Below are positions 40,501 through 48,236 of a stretch of DNA of 64,000 nucleotides, piece by piece. This stretch comes from Cystobacter ferrugineus (GTDB lineage: Bacteria; Myxococcota; Myxococcia; Myxococcales; Myxococcaceae), in the NCBI RefSeq assembly GCF_001887355.1, contig NZ_MPIN01000015.1:1-64000 (forward strand), in the 5' to 3' direction. Below the pieces are notes generated by a model. The model was not told the origin of the DNA. It did no database searches and saw nothing but the letters and a program-made list of their open reading frames with translations. Positions within the stretch are counted from its first letter, which is position 1; each line of letters starts with the position of its first letter. Both the position numbers and the translations under genes were made by a program.

Positions 40501-41342
40501 CGGATGGTCTGCTGATGGAAGGCGACCAGCTCTTGCAGGAGCGCTGCGCCGGCATCGCGTGGGAGCTCAGCCAGGCACGCATGTGCGACGTCTATTCGCT
40601 CGGGCAATTGGGGCTGCTCCGGGAGGCGGCGAGCCGGGGCAACCGCTGGCTGAGGATCGCCGAGGAGACAGGCGATCTGTTCGGCGGGGTCTCGCTGGAG
40701 ATCCACACGGGTGATGCCCTGCTGGCGGCGGACCAGCCGGAAGCCGCGATCGAGCAGCTCCGGGGGGCGCTCTCCAAGTGGTCCTCGGAGTTGTTCACGC
40801 CCCAGAACCTGTATGGGGTCGTGGATCTGGCGAAGTGCGAGCTGTACAAGGGGGATGCCGCCGCGGCCTGGAAGGTCGTGGATGGTGCGTGGCAGACGGC
40901 GCTCGCCGCCAATGCCATGGGCTGGCAGTTCACCCGCGTGCAGGGGCTCTACTTCCACGCGGGAGCCGCGCTGGCGCTGGCGTGTCAGCAGCCCTCGGAG
41001 CGTGAGCGGATGCTGGCGATCGTCTCCCAGGAAGCGCAGCAGTTGCAGCAGGAGGGCCGGCACTACTCACGCGCGTCGGCCGCGCTCCTGCTGGCCGGGG
41101 CGGCGATGACGCGAGGACAGCCCGAGGAGGCCCTCCGTGAGTTGGAGGCGGCGATCGCGGGCTTCACCGAGGCGGACATGGCGCTCTATGTCGCTTGCGC
41201 ACGCTGGCACAAGGGGCGGTTGCTCGGCGGAGACGAGGGACGGGCGCTCGTCGCCGAGGCGGAGGCCGTGATGCATGAGCAGGGAATCCGCCACGCCGGG
41301 CGCTGGGTGGACGTGTTCGCACCCGGCTTCCCCATGCGATGA
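37503..41342 (+). CDS. Ser/Thr protein kinase with AAA-type ATPase and TPR-like sensor region
   Basis: A 1279-residue soluble regulator. The N-terminal kinase (~25-335) has glycine loop VGVGGMGVVY, Lys60, catalytic Asp206 in HCDIKPRN (Cys replaces the usual Arg) and DFG at 224. An insert rich in Ser/Thr/Pro (~120-175) lies inside it. Next is a STAND-like ATPase with Walker A GLSGMGKT (Lys384) and Walker B VVLHIDDLQWGD. The last ~500 residues are helical repeats. This resembles PknK-type kinases. It sits inside the RiPP operon and overlaps the next gene by ATGA, so it is a likely sensor or activator of the cluster; that role is inferred. Confidence 0.9.
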   Translation: MTAGIVGEAASSSNVSTPDEIFPPGYRLGRYEILQRVGVGGMGVVYQARDVERGTIVALKTLHRLEPGALLRLKNEFRFMANVNHPNLVSLHELMSVDDRWFFTMEYIDGEDLWVRLQRAVQESSGATSLPPSHTVTSEKNINQDATATMATVPDTSPGSEGALGAGSFAVTPPRPLLPDEEIRRIFRQIALAIDALHSARKLHCDIKPRNVVLARDGRVVLVDFGLSKNRAEPSVSELAGTPSYISPEQIAGLPPSEASDWFSFGVMLYETLTGRKAYSRSRLMAGKALIEPPTLPPSKEVPEDLGALCRALLQRDPSLRPKGHEVLSLLGQATDAPLAAESRDSGLIGREQHLAALWDAYTAVGVGSRTVVVHVHGLSGMGKTALVHRFFAAIGEQRGAIVLGGRCYERESVPYKAFDPLIDALARYLQTLPLAEAQTLAPQHLPELLRIFPVLRHVEAFSRVEPSSTDSGRDQQELRLRAFRGFKELLGRLAQNNRVVLHIDDLQWGDQDSIIALGELIDPPDAPRLLLVCGYRTGEGEAAGLLEAHRARGAVLENPLDVREVVLGPLTEEQSRQLAASLLQVDETDPRVHAIAREAHGSPFFIEELVQYTRSRGAQGADLASVTLEQVVLRRVEQLPEHVRRLLELVAVAGRPVEQGLVSDAAGIQMDPHAPWTLLRSANLVRTRGARVEDLVECYHDRIRESVSNHLAAPVLTGHHLKLATLLEDRGGAEPEHLALHFRGAGVRDKAGRYAAMAGDRAASALAFERAAQLYRDALECLPGEVALVEKRADALVNAGRCAEAAPLYLDVARSAGSEEALELRRRAAEQYLVSGCMREGTEILSPLVTELGLSYPATLQDALQGIIEHSIQLQGGGYRLKEQPDGAGSPLLLRQADVAWSASKGLGSVDILRGGYYSTRSTLLSAQAGDARRTARGLAILGLVTVARATPADVEAGNLMFAEGERLLSALGDEPYLTGLYKVTRGTAEMALGHWRVADGLLMEGDQLLQERCAGIAWELSQARMCDVYSLGQLGLLREAASRGNRWLRIAEETGDLFGGVSLEIHTGDALLAADQPEAAIEQLRGALSKWSSELFTPQNLYGVVDLAKCELYKGDAAAAWKVVDGAWQTALAANAMGWQFTRVQGLYFHAGAALALACQQPSERERMLAIVSQEAQQLQQEGRHYSRASAALLLAGAAMTRGQPEEALRELEAAIAGFTEADMALYVACARWHKGRLLGGDEGRALVAEAEAVMHEQGIRHAGRWVDVFAPGFPMR

Positions 41343-44146
41343 GGCAAGAGCCCTCGGCCCCGCTGCATTCCCGGGTGGCGCGGCTCGCCACCAGGGCGGC
41401 CCTGGTGGGCGCCGTGCCTGGATGGGAGCGTGAGCTGGCGCTCTGGTTGGAGGAGGCCGCTCGGGCCGACGACGAGGCCGTCATGGCCTGGAACGCCAGC
41501 CCGGAGGAGGCCGCGCTGGGCCCGCTCCTCGTCGCCGCCGGTGAGGCCCTCTCGCGCCAGCTCGCGCATGTGGACGTGAGGATGCTCCCTTCCGCGCACG
41601 GGGCGCTCGTGGGGCTCCTCTCCCGCCGTCTCGTGGCCGCGTGTGCCCAGGTGCTGGCGTACGAGCGCCGGGCCATCGAGGCCGTGTCCGGGGGCCCCGC
41701 TGCGCTCGACGCGAGCCCGAAAGGGTGGTTGCAGCGGTTGGAGGCATACCCCGTTCTCGCCGCTCTTCTGACCCGGTGCATGCAGGACTGGCGGGTGCAT
41801 GTCCTCGAGATGCTGTCGCGGCTCGCCGTGGATTCGGAGTTGCTGGGGAGGACGCTCTTGCGTGGTGCTCCCGTGCCGGTGCTCGCTGGCGTCCTGGGGG
41901 ATCTCGGCGATCCGCACGGTGGCCGTTCGGTGGCGGTCCTCGAGTTCGAGGGAGGGCTCCATGCCGTCTACAAGCCGAAGGATTTGCGCATCACGCGCGA
42001 GGTCCAGGCGTTCTGCGCCTTCCTGAACGAGCGGGGACTCCCCCTGTCCTTGCATGTCCGCGAGGTCCTCTGCCGCGATGGCTACACGTGGGAGGAGTTC
42101 GTTGCGGCGGGGCCATGCCCGAGCGCCGCGGCGGCGGAGCGGTTCTATTTCCGTATGGGAATGCTCGTACGCCTGCTGCAACTGTTGGAGGGGAGGGACC
42201 TCTGGCTCGATAACGTGGTGGCGGCGGGGGAGTTCCCGGTGCTCGTGGACCTGGAGATGGTGCTTCAACCCCGCCGGCGCGTGTCCCCGGGGCCGCTGGC
42301 GCCGCGGCTGGCGGAGGAGCGTCTTCACGAGTCGGTGGCACTGCTCGGCATCCTCGCCGCGCCTCTGGCCATTGCTCCGGGGGTCCCCGCGGAGGATGTC
42401 GGGGCGCTGACGCCGCCACGCGTCTTCAGGAGCCCGTTGCGGCGGGGCCACGCCCGCTGGACGCGGGATGCACATGCCCCGATGCTGGCGGGTGAGCCCG
42501 TGAGGGCCGTGGAGCACCTCGATGCTCTCCTGGAAGGGTATCGGGCGATGCACGCCCGGTTGCGAGCGAGCCGCCAGGAGTTGCTCGCGGCCGGAAGTCC
42601 GCTCGCGCGGATGGCCAGGCTGCCCGTCCGGTACATCCACCGGAATACCTGGTCGTGCCACCGGCTCATTCAGGCCGGGCTGGCGCCAGCGCTGCTGAGC
42701 CAGCGGGAGCGCCGCGAGGAGGCCTTCTCCAGCCTGCTCCGCGGGGCCCGTGCCCACCCGGAGGCGGAGGTGGAAGGCCGGGTGGTGCGGGCGGAGGTGG
42801 ACGCCATGCGCTGGCTGGACGTGCCCTACTTCCTCTGTCATGCCGACGGCGATGCGCTGCTCGGCGCTGACGGGCAGCCGCTCCAGGAAGACTTCTTCGA
42901 AGGCGATGCGCTCTCTCGTCTGCGGCGGCGCATCCGGGAACTGGACGCCTTTCCGCTCGGTCGGCACGAGGAATTGCTGCGCTCGACGCTCGCGACCGGA
43001 CGGCATGTCCTGGCGCCTTCGGAGCCGGTCTGGGCCGAAGAGGAGGCCTCCCCGGATTGGCTGGCGGAGGCCATCGGCGTCGGGGACACCCTGCTGGGTG
43101 AGGCGAGCTCCGCGGGTGGGGCGCTGGCCTGGTTGGGAATGACGTACCAGCCGCTCCACGATCTCTGGCAACTGGATGTCCTGCCCGCGGACATGCTGAC
43201 GGGGTCGGCGGGTATCGCCCTCGTGCTCGCGAACCTCTACGAGGTGAGCGGCCTCGAGCGCTTCCGGACCGCGGCGCTTGGCGCGCTCGAGCCGGTGCGG
43301 TGGACCGTTGCTCATTCCTCCACCCAGCCTTTCGTCGAGACCGGTGCGTTCCGTGGCATCGGAGCGCAACTCCATGTGCTGCACCAATGCGGCATCGTTC
43401 TGGAGGCACCGGAGCTTCGTGCGCTCGCGAGGGCCCGTCTCGCCGCGCTCCCGCTGGAGGAACTCCTCGCGCGGACCTCGCTCGACGTGGTGTCCGGCAT
43501 GACGGGATTGCTGCTGGTCCTGCTCGCCTCCGAGGAGCTCGAGGCTGCCCGGCTCGTGGTCGAGGTGCTGGAGCAGCGGCTCGCGACGGACGCCGCGCCT
43601 CCGCCGTGGACGGGCTTTCGTACCCTGGACGGGCTGCCTCCCCTGGCCGAAGGACTGGCGCTGTGTGCCGGACGTGTGGAGAAGAGACTCGGCTCGGCGC
43701 CGCGATGGCAGTGCTTCGCGTCACGGGAGAGTGACACCCTTGGCGCCCTGCTGACCCGGCTCGCCGTGGCGCGCGAACAGGCACGACCCGGTGACTCGCT
43801 CCGTCCCCGAGTGCTGCGCGCGCTCGAGGAGGCCCGAGCCGCGTCCTCGGTGGCCGTCCAACTGGACGCCATCGAGCTCGCCCTGGATGCGGCCCGGACG
43901 TGGGAGGACGCCGCGCTCACCACACGCGCACGGCGATTCGGGGCCGCACTGCTCGCGAGGCGCCGCCTCCGAGGGCGCTGGTTCCCCGAGCGCCTCGAGG
44001 CGGATGCGCACAACCTCTCGGCCATCTGGGGCCTGTCCGCCGTGGCGCACGCCTTCCTGCGCCTGCATGAGCCTCGGCTGTCCTCGCCACGGCTGCTCGC
44101 GCCCGTGGACGAGGCCCCCGGGGGGCGCCGCCAGGCTTCTTCTTGA
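41339..44146 (+). CDS. LanM-like lanthipeptide synthetase with intact-looking dehydratase and degenerate cyclase
   Basis: A 935-residue protein. The dehydratase domain (DUF4135, ~150-560) keeps Lys212 in VYKPKDL, Asp304/Glu306 in PVLVDLE and the Arg431-Thr437 pair in RYIHRNT. The usual D-x-H-x-x-N motif reads DLWLDN (287-292), so His is replaced by Trp. The C-terminal LanC-like part (~620-920) keeps the fold motifs DMLTGSAGIALVL and SLDVVSGMTGLLL but has no W-C-x-G or C-H-G zinc-ligand motif. It should therefore dehydrate Ser/Thr but probably cannot form lanthionine rings. It overlaps the kinase gene by ATGA. Assignment to the LanM family is firm; activity is inferred. Confidence 0.87.
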   Translation: MRQEPSAPLHSRVARLATRAALVGAVPGWERELALWLEEAARADDEAVMAWNASPEEAALGPLLVAAGEALSRQLAHVDVRMLPSAHGALVGLLSRRLVAACAQVLAYERRAIEAVSGGPAALDASPKGWLQRLEAYPVLAALLTRCMQDWRVHVLEMLSRLAVDSELLGRTLLRGAPVPVLAGVLGDLGDPHGGRSVAVLEFEGGLHAVYKPKDLRITREVQAFCAFLNERGLPLSLHVREVLCRDGYTWEEFVAAGPCPSAAAAERFYFRMGMLVRLLQLLEGRDLWLDNVVAAGEFPVLVDLEMVLQPRRRVSPGPLAPRLAEERLHESVALLGILAAPLAIAPGVPAEDVGALTPPRVFRSPLRRGHARWTRDAHAPMLAGEPVRAVEHLDALLEGYRAMHARLRASRQELLAAGSPLARMARLPVRYIHRNTWSCHRLIQAGLAPALLSQRERREEAFSSLLRGARAHPEAEVEGRVVRAEVDAMRWLDVPYFLCHADGDALLGADGQPLQEDFFEGDALSRLRRRIRELDAFPLGRHEELLRSTLATGRHVLAPSEPVWAEEEASPDWLAEAIGVGDTLLGEASSAGGALAWLGMTYQPLHDLWQLDVLPADMLTGSAGIALVLANLYEVSGLERFRTAALGALEPVRWTVAHSSTQPFVETGAFRGIGAQLHVLHQCGIVLEAPELRALARARLAALPLEELLARTSLDVVSGMTGLLLVLLASEELEAARLVVEVLEQRLATDAAPPPWTGFRTLDGLPPLAEGLALCAGRVEKRLGSAPRWQCFASRESDTLGALLTRLAVAREQARPGDSLRPRVLRALEEARAASSVAVQLDAIELALDAARTWEDAALTTRARRFGAALLARRRLRGRWFPERLEADAHNLSAIWGLSAVAHAFLRLHEPRLSSPRLLAPVDEAPGGRRQASS

Positions 44147-44147
44147 G

Positions 44148-45998
44148 TCAGCTCCCTGTGTTCGCGTGCTTGCGTGCGAGAGGCCAGGCGCCGAGCGCCT
44201 CCGCCAGTGCCTCCCCGATGGGCGTTCCAAGTCCGGTGCAGGCATTCCAGGGAGTCTTGCTGGAGGCCGAGTAGCCACCGGTGTTGCCTTGAGTGACCGG
44301 CCGGATGACCTTCATCTTCTTCGTCACGCAGAACGAGTAGAGCAGGGGGTTGAGCCAACCCACTCGCACACCCGGACCCTGCTTGATGGCCAACCCCTGG
44401 TTGATGAGCAGCACGAGGGCCGCCCACATGGGAGCCGCCGCGCTCGTTCCACCGCCGACGGCGGGTTGGCCATCGAAGAAGATCTGGTAGCCCGTCAGCA
44501 TGTCCGCGTTCGCCGCGACGTCGGGCGTGCCGCGGCCAGCGTAGCTGTGGGTCTCCGAGAGGGTGAACTTGTTCCACCGCCGGGTGATGGCGGGTTGCAC
44601 CTGCGCGCTTCGCTGATAGTTGGGGAGCGGGAACAGCTTGCTGATGCCCCCACCGCTCGCCATGGAGAAGTGGACGGTGGCACCCTGAGGGTCCTCGTTG
44701 GCGTTCCAGAGCGTGTGCTCGTGGAGCCTGTTCCAGACCACTTCCTCGTGGATGTGGCCGTGTCTCGCGTACAGGGTCGTTCCACCACAGCCCAGTACAT
44801 AGGGGCTCGTGGCGGCGAAGTTGGCGGCGGGCGTCATGCAGGGATTGCCTTGCTGGATGACAGGCGTCACCGAGCCATAGTCCCCGCTGGAGGAGCAGAT
44901 GGTGATGCCGTGGAGGGCCGCCAGCCGGAACAGCTCGTCGAAGAGCGCGGCCTCCTCGGGAGTGGGCCCCTGGCCGTCCACCTCGGGGAAGGACCAGCTC
45001 ACCGACAGCACGGACGGCCTGTGTTTGCCATCGAAGATGGCGTACTGAAGGATGTCGTAGTACTCCCGAATCCCCGTCCCCCGCGCATGGTAGACGACAA
45101 TCTCCGCCCGGGGGCAGAGCGCCGCCGCGATCTGGACGTCCTGGGTTACTTCCGCGTTGGGCAGCCAGGCGTCGTCGGGCGTGCCCTCGCCGAGCTTGAT
45201 GATCCTCGGCATCTCGAGCCCAAGCGTCTCGAAGTATGCCTTCATGTCCAGCTCGGAGTAGCTGCCCGCCAGCGCGATGATTCCCAGGCACTGTCCCTCG
45301 CCATTCAAGGGAGGGTACTGGTAGAGACTGGCGATCTCGGACGGGGTATAGGAAATGGGCTGGAGCGGATCGGGAGTCCACTCCCTGGGGGCGAAGGCGG
45401 CCTCCAGTTCCACGGGGGCCGCGAATGCCTGGGTGTGCGACTGGCTCTTGTAGTGGAAGGAGTGACGCGTGATTCTCCGGTCGTCCAGGCCGAAGATCCA
45501 TCGCACGCATTCCCTGATGTCCGCGGGAATGTGGAAGGTGAAGAACCCCCGCGCATCTTCCGTGACATTCAACGCGGCACGGAGGGCCTCCGCGCTGGCA
45601 GACACCTTGACGAAAGCGCCTCGAGAGCTGCACTCCAGGACCTTGAGCCCGGCCACGACCGCGTAGCCCATGACCCGAAGGATGTCCTCGTGTGTGGCTC
45701 CGTACTCCGCCACGATGGCCTCGAGCGAGAGGTACTTGCGTGCCGCCGGCAGGGCGTGCTCCATCTCGACGAGGGCAGGCACCTGGGCCCGGCGGCGGAG
45801 GATGAATGTCACCGTGATGGGCGTGGCGTCTTTCGCGTCAGGAGAAGGGCTGAAGGCGAGGCGCTCTCGAGTCAGACCCGCTGCTTCTCCCGTGGAACGC
45901 GGACTGGCATGGCGGAGCTTCGTGGAAAGAGAGAGCTTGTGTTCAGTGCTGATGACAGCTCGGGTCTGCGACGCATGGAGAGCCATGCGCACGAGCAT
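44148..45998 (-). CDS. S53 sedolisin (pseudomonalisin/kumamolisin-type) protease
   Basis: About 616 residues from the chosen ATG. The N-terminal ~180 residues are an S53 activation pro-domain (VTFILRRRAQVPAL, VVAGLKVLECSSRGAFVKV). The catalytic domain has the Glu/Asp pair in NAEVTQDVQI, oxyanion Asp in SSSGDYGS and nucleophile Ser ~519 in GGGTSAAAP. No ordinary signal peptide is evident. Start codons at 46061, 45998 and 45986 are all possible. The gene converges on the LanM-like gene with a one-base gap. It could remove the RiPP leader, since no other protease is near, or be an unrelated secreted predatory enzyme. Confidence 0.87.
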   Translation of the reverse strand: MLVRMALHASQTRAVISTEHKLSLSTKLRHASPRSTGEAAGLTRERLAFSPSPDAKDATPITVTFILRRRAQVPALVEMEHALPAARKYLSLEAIVAEYGATHEDILRVMGYAVVAGLKVLECSSRGAFVKVSASAEALRAALNVTEDARGFFTFHIPADIRECVRWIFGLDDRRITRHSFHYKSQSHTQAFAAPVELEAAFAPREWTPDPLQPISYTPSEIASLYQYPPLNGEGQCLGIIALAGSYSELDMKAYFETLGLEMPRIIKLGEGTPDDAWLPNAEVTQDVQIAAALCPRAEIVVYHARGTGIREYYDILQYAIFDGKHRPSVLSVSWSFPEVDGQGPTPEEAALFDELFRLAALHGITICSSSGDYGSVTPVIQQGNPCMTPAANFAATSPYVLGCGGTTLYARHGHIHEEVVWNRLHEHTLWNANEDPQGATVHFSMASGGGISKLFPLPNYQRSAQVQPAITRRWNKFTLSETHSYAGRGTPDVAANADMLTGYQIFFDGQPAVGGGTSAAAPMWAALVLLINQGLAIKQGPGVRVGWLNPLLYSFCVTKKMKVIRPVTQGNTGGYSASSKTPWNACTGLGTPIGEALAEALGAWPLARKHANTGS

Positions 45999-46108
45999 AT
46001 GCGAACTTCGCACCGTCAACCTTTCCCCCCAGGAGTCCTGACAGGGAAGTGGGCCGCGCACGGGGTTGCGCTATGGTCGCGTGGATCGTCCCGCGCCCCT
46101 GTCCGCCC

Positions 46109-47272
46109 ATGAACGTCGTCTTCATTTCGCCCCACTTCCCGCCCCAGTTCTTCCACTTCGTCACCGCCCTGCGCGAGCGCGGCGTCAACGTGCTGGGTCT
46201 CGGCGACACCCCCCAGGAGACCCTCCGCCCCGAGCTGCGCAAGGCTCTCTCCGAATACTTTTTCGTCCCCAACCTCCACGACCACAACGCCGTGCTGCGC
46301 GCCGTCGCCTACCTCACCTGGCGCCACGGCCGCATCGATCGCATCGACTCGCTCAACGAGACGTGGCTCGGCATCGAGGCGCAGTTGCGCGAGGACTTCA
46401 ATGTCCCCGGTCTGCGCCCCGCCGACATCGAGCGGCTGCGCAGCAAGCTCGGCATGCATGATGTCTTCAAGCAGGCCGGCGTGCCCCACCCGAGCTGCAT
46501 CCGCGTGCGCGACGCGGCCGGGGTGAAGGCCTTCGCCCGCGACGTCGGCTACCCGCTCGTGCTCAAGCCCGACGTGGGGGTCGGCGCCGCCCGTACCTTC
46601 AAGGTCAACTCCGACGCGGACGTCGACCTGGCCTTCTCCGGTTCCGCCCTCACCGGCTACGTCGCCCAGGCCTTCGTGCGCGGTGCCATCGTCACCTATG
46701 ACGGACTCGTGGACCGCGAGGGGGAGATCATCTTCCGCCTCAGCCACGAGTACAGCGATGGCGTCATGGAGGTGGTGCTCGAACAGCGCGACATCTCCTT
46801 CTGGAGCCTCCGGGAGATCCCCCCCGCGCTCGAGGCGCTCGGCCGCCGCGCCGTGCATGCGCTCGGCCTGCGCGAGCGCTGGTTCCATCTGGAGTTCTTC
46901 CGCCTGTCCGATGGCGGCTTCGTCGTCCTGGAGGCCAACCTGCGTCCCCCCGGCGCCTTCATGACGGACATGATGAACTACGCGTGTGAAATCGACGTGT
47001 ACCGGCTCTGGGCCCGGCTGCTCACCGGCGACGACGTGCGGGGCTTCTCCTATTCGCCCCGCTACCACGTCTGTCACAGCTCCCGGCGTGCCATGCGTCG
47101 CTACCGCCATTCGCACGCGGAGCTGGTGTCCCAGCTCGGTGGCTCGCTCCTGATGCATCAGGAGATGCCCGCCGTCTTTCACGCCGCCATGGGCAACGAG
47201 ATGTACCTCACCCGCCACGAGGACCTGGACGCCATGCGGGCAGCGGTGCGTCTGGTGCAGACGACCGCCTGA
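46109..47272 (+). CDS. ATP-grasp domain carboxylate ligase-like protein
   Basis: A 387-residue ATP-grasp protein. An N-terminal Rossmann-like part (MNVVFISPHFPPQFFHFV) precedes the ATP-binding lobes: YPLVLKPDVGVGA (ATP Lys), TGYVAQAFVRGAIVTYDG, and the metal-binding end HLEFFRLSDGGFVVLEANLRPPG. Such enzymes join a carboxylate to an amine via acyl-phosphate. The substrate is unknown. ATG 46109 was picked because it begins the conserved N-terminus. It faces the next esterase-like gene tail to tail. Confidence 0.86.
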   Translation: MNVVFISPHFPPQFFHFVTALRERGVNVLGLGDTPQETLRPELRKALSEYFFVPNLHDHNAVLRAVAYLTWRHGRIDRIDSLNETWLGIEAQLREDFNVPGLRPADIERLRSKLGMHDVFKQAGVPHPSCIRVRDAAGVKAFARDVGYPLVLKPDVGVGAARTFKVNSDADVDLAFSGSALTGYVAQAFVRGAIVTYDGLVDREGEIIFRLSHEYSDGVMEVVLEQRDISFWSLREIPPALEALGRRAVHALGLRERWFHLEFFRLSDGGFVVLEANLRPPGAFMTDMMNYACEIDVYRLWARLLTGDDVRGFSYSPRYHVCHSSRRAMRRYRHSHAELVSQLGGSLLMHQEMPAVFHAAMGNEMYLTRHEDLDAMRAAVRLVQTTA

Positions 47273-47291
47273 GCCGGCGCCCGGGCGGCGC

Positions 47292-48104
47292 TCAGCTCAG
47301 CAGCCACTGCATCGCGTCGGGCAGGCGCCGCTGCCAGTCTTTTTCGTGGTGGATGCCGTTCTCGTCCAACACCAGCCGCAGCTCATGGTCCGCGTACCCG
47401 AGCCGCTTGAGGTGGAGGTAGAAGTCGCGCGTGGCCTCGCCGTAGGGCAGGGGCGTGCCCGCGGGGTTGATCCACTCGTGGGTGCCGGCGTCCAGGTAGA
47501 TGCGCGTCCAGCGGTGGGTATGGGCCGTCCAGTGCTGGAAGAGCCGGTAGTCGTTCCACATCACCGAGGGCGACAGCGCCCCGATGCGGCCGAACACGTC
47601 CGGGTAGCGCATGCCCAGATAGAGCGAGATGAGCCCACCCAGGGACGAGCCCATGACGGCCGTCCACTGGGACTGGTGGCGCGTGCGGTAGGTGCCATCG
47701 ACATAGGGCTTGAGCGACTCGACGAGGAAGCGCGCGTAGGCATCACCCCGGCCCCAGGGCGAGTACTCGTCCAGGCGACCCATGCCCGAGTCGATGCCCA
47801 CGATGAGCCAGGGCTCCAGGCGGTGCTCGTGCACCAACTGCTCCAGGGCCGTGTTGGCGCACCAGGTGTCGAAGCGCGCCGACTCGGGATGCGCGAAGAC
47901 GTTCTGCCCGTCCTGCATGTAGAGCACGGGGTAGCGGTGGGGGGAACCCTGGTCGTATCCATCCGGTGTGTAGATGCGCACCGTGCGGGAGAAGCCCTCC
48001 GCCGGAGAATAGAAGTCGCGAATGATGTGGACGTGACCCATGGGGCAAGGGACCAGTGAAAGGGGGACATTCACGATAGATGGGTCGCACTTCGCGTCAA
48101 ACAC
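47292..48104 (-). CDS. Putative esterase (alpha/beta hydrolase, IroE/Fes-like)
   Basis: A 270-residue alpha/beta-hydrolase of the putative esterase family. Nucleophile Ser154 lies in GSSLGG, the acid region is IYLDAGTHEW and the His is in NGIHHEKDW. YPVLYMQDGQNVFAH is a family mark. Relatives cut ester bonds in siderophores or acylated sugars. There is no signal peptide. An internal ATG at 48041 (MGHVHIIRDF) begins the conserved part and may be the true start. It converges on the ATP-grasp gene. Confidence 0.85.
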   Translation of the reverse strand: MFDAKCDPSIVNVPLSLVPCPMGHVHIIRDFYSPAEGFSRTVRIYTPDGYDQGSPHRYPVLYMQDGQNVFAHPESARFDTWCANTALEQLVHEHRLEPWLIVGIDSGMGRLDEYSPWGRGDAYARFLVESLKPYVDGTYRTRHQSQWTAVMGSSLGGLISLYLGMRYPDVFGRIGALSPSVMWNDYRLFQHWTAHTHRWTRIYLDAGTHEWINPAGTPLPYGEATRDFYLHLKRLGYADHELRLVLDENGIHHEKDWQRRLPDAMQWLLS

Positions 48105-48236
48105 TTCCGGTCAAGTCTCCGTGCGGCAATGAACGGCATTCGACGCAAGGTCTGGGGTAGACGCCCGGCTGCCCGGCATCCGGTCACTCGGGGGGTGGGA
48201 ATTGCCGGGGGCGCGAAGGGCCGCCACCTTTGCGCC

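Noticed and set aside
38790..41063. A 757-codon minus-strand ORF
   Set aside because: Antisense shadow of the kinase-ATPase gene; low-complexity His/Arg/Gln composition and no domain.
41339..44146. A fully functional class II lanthipeptide synthetase
   Set aside because: No LanC zinc-ligand motif could be found in the C-terminal domain, and the core has a single Cys.
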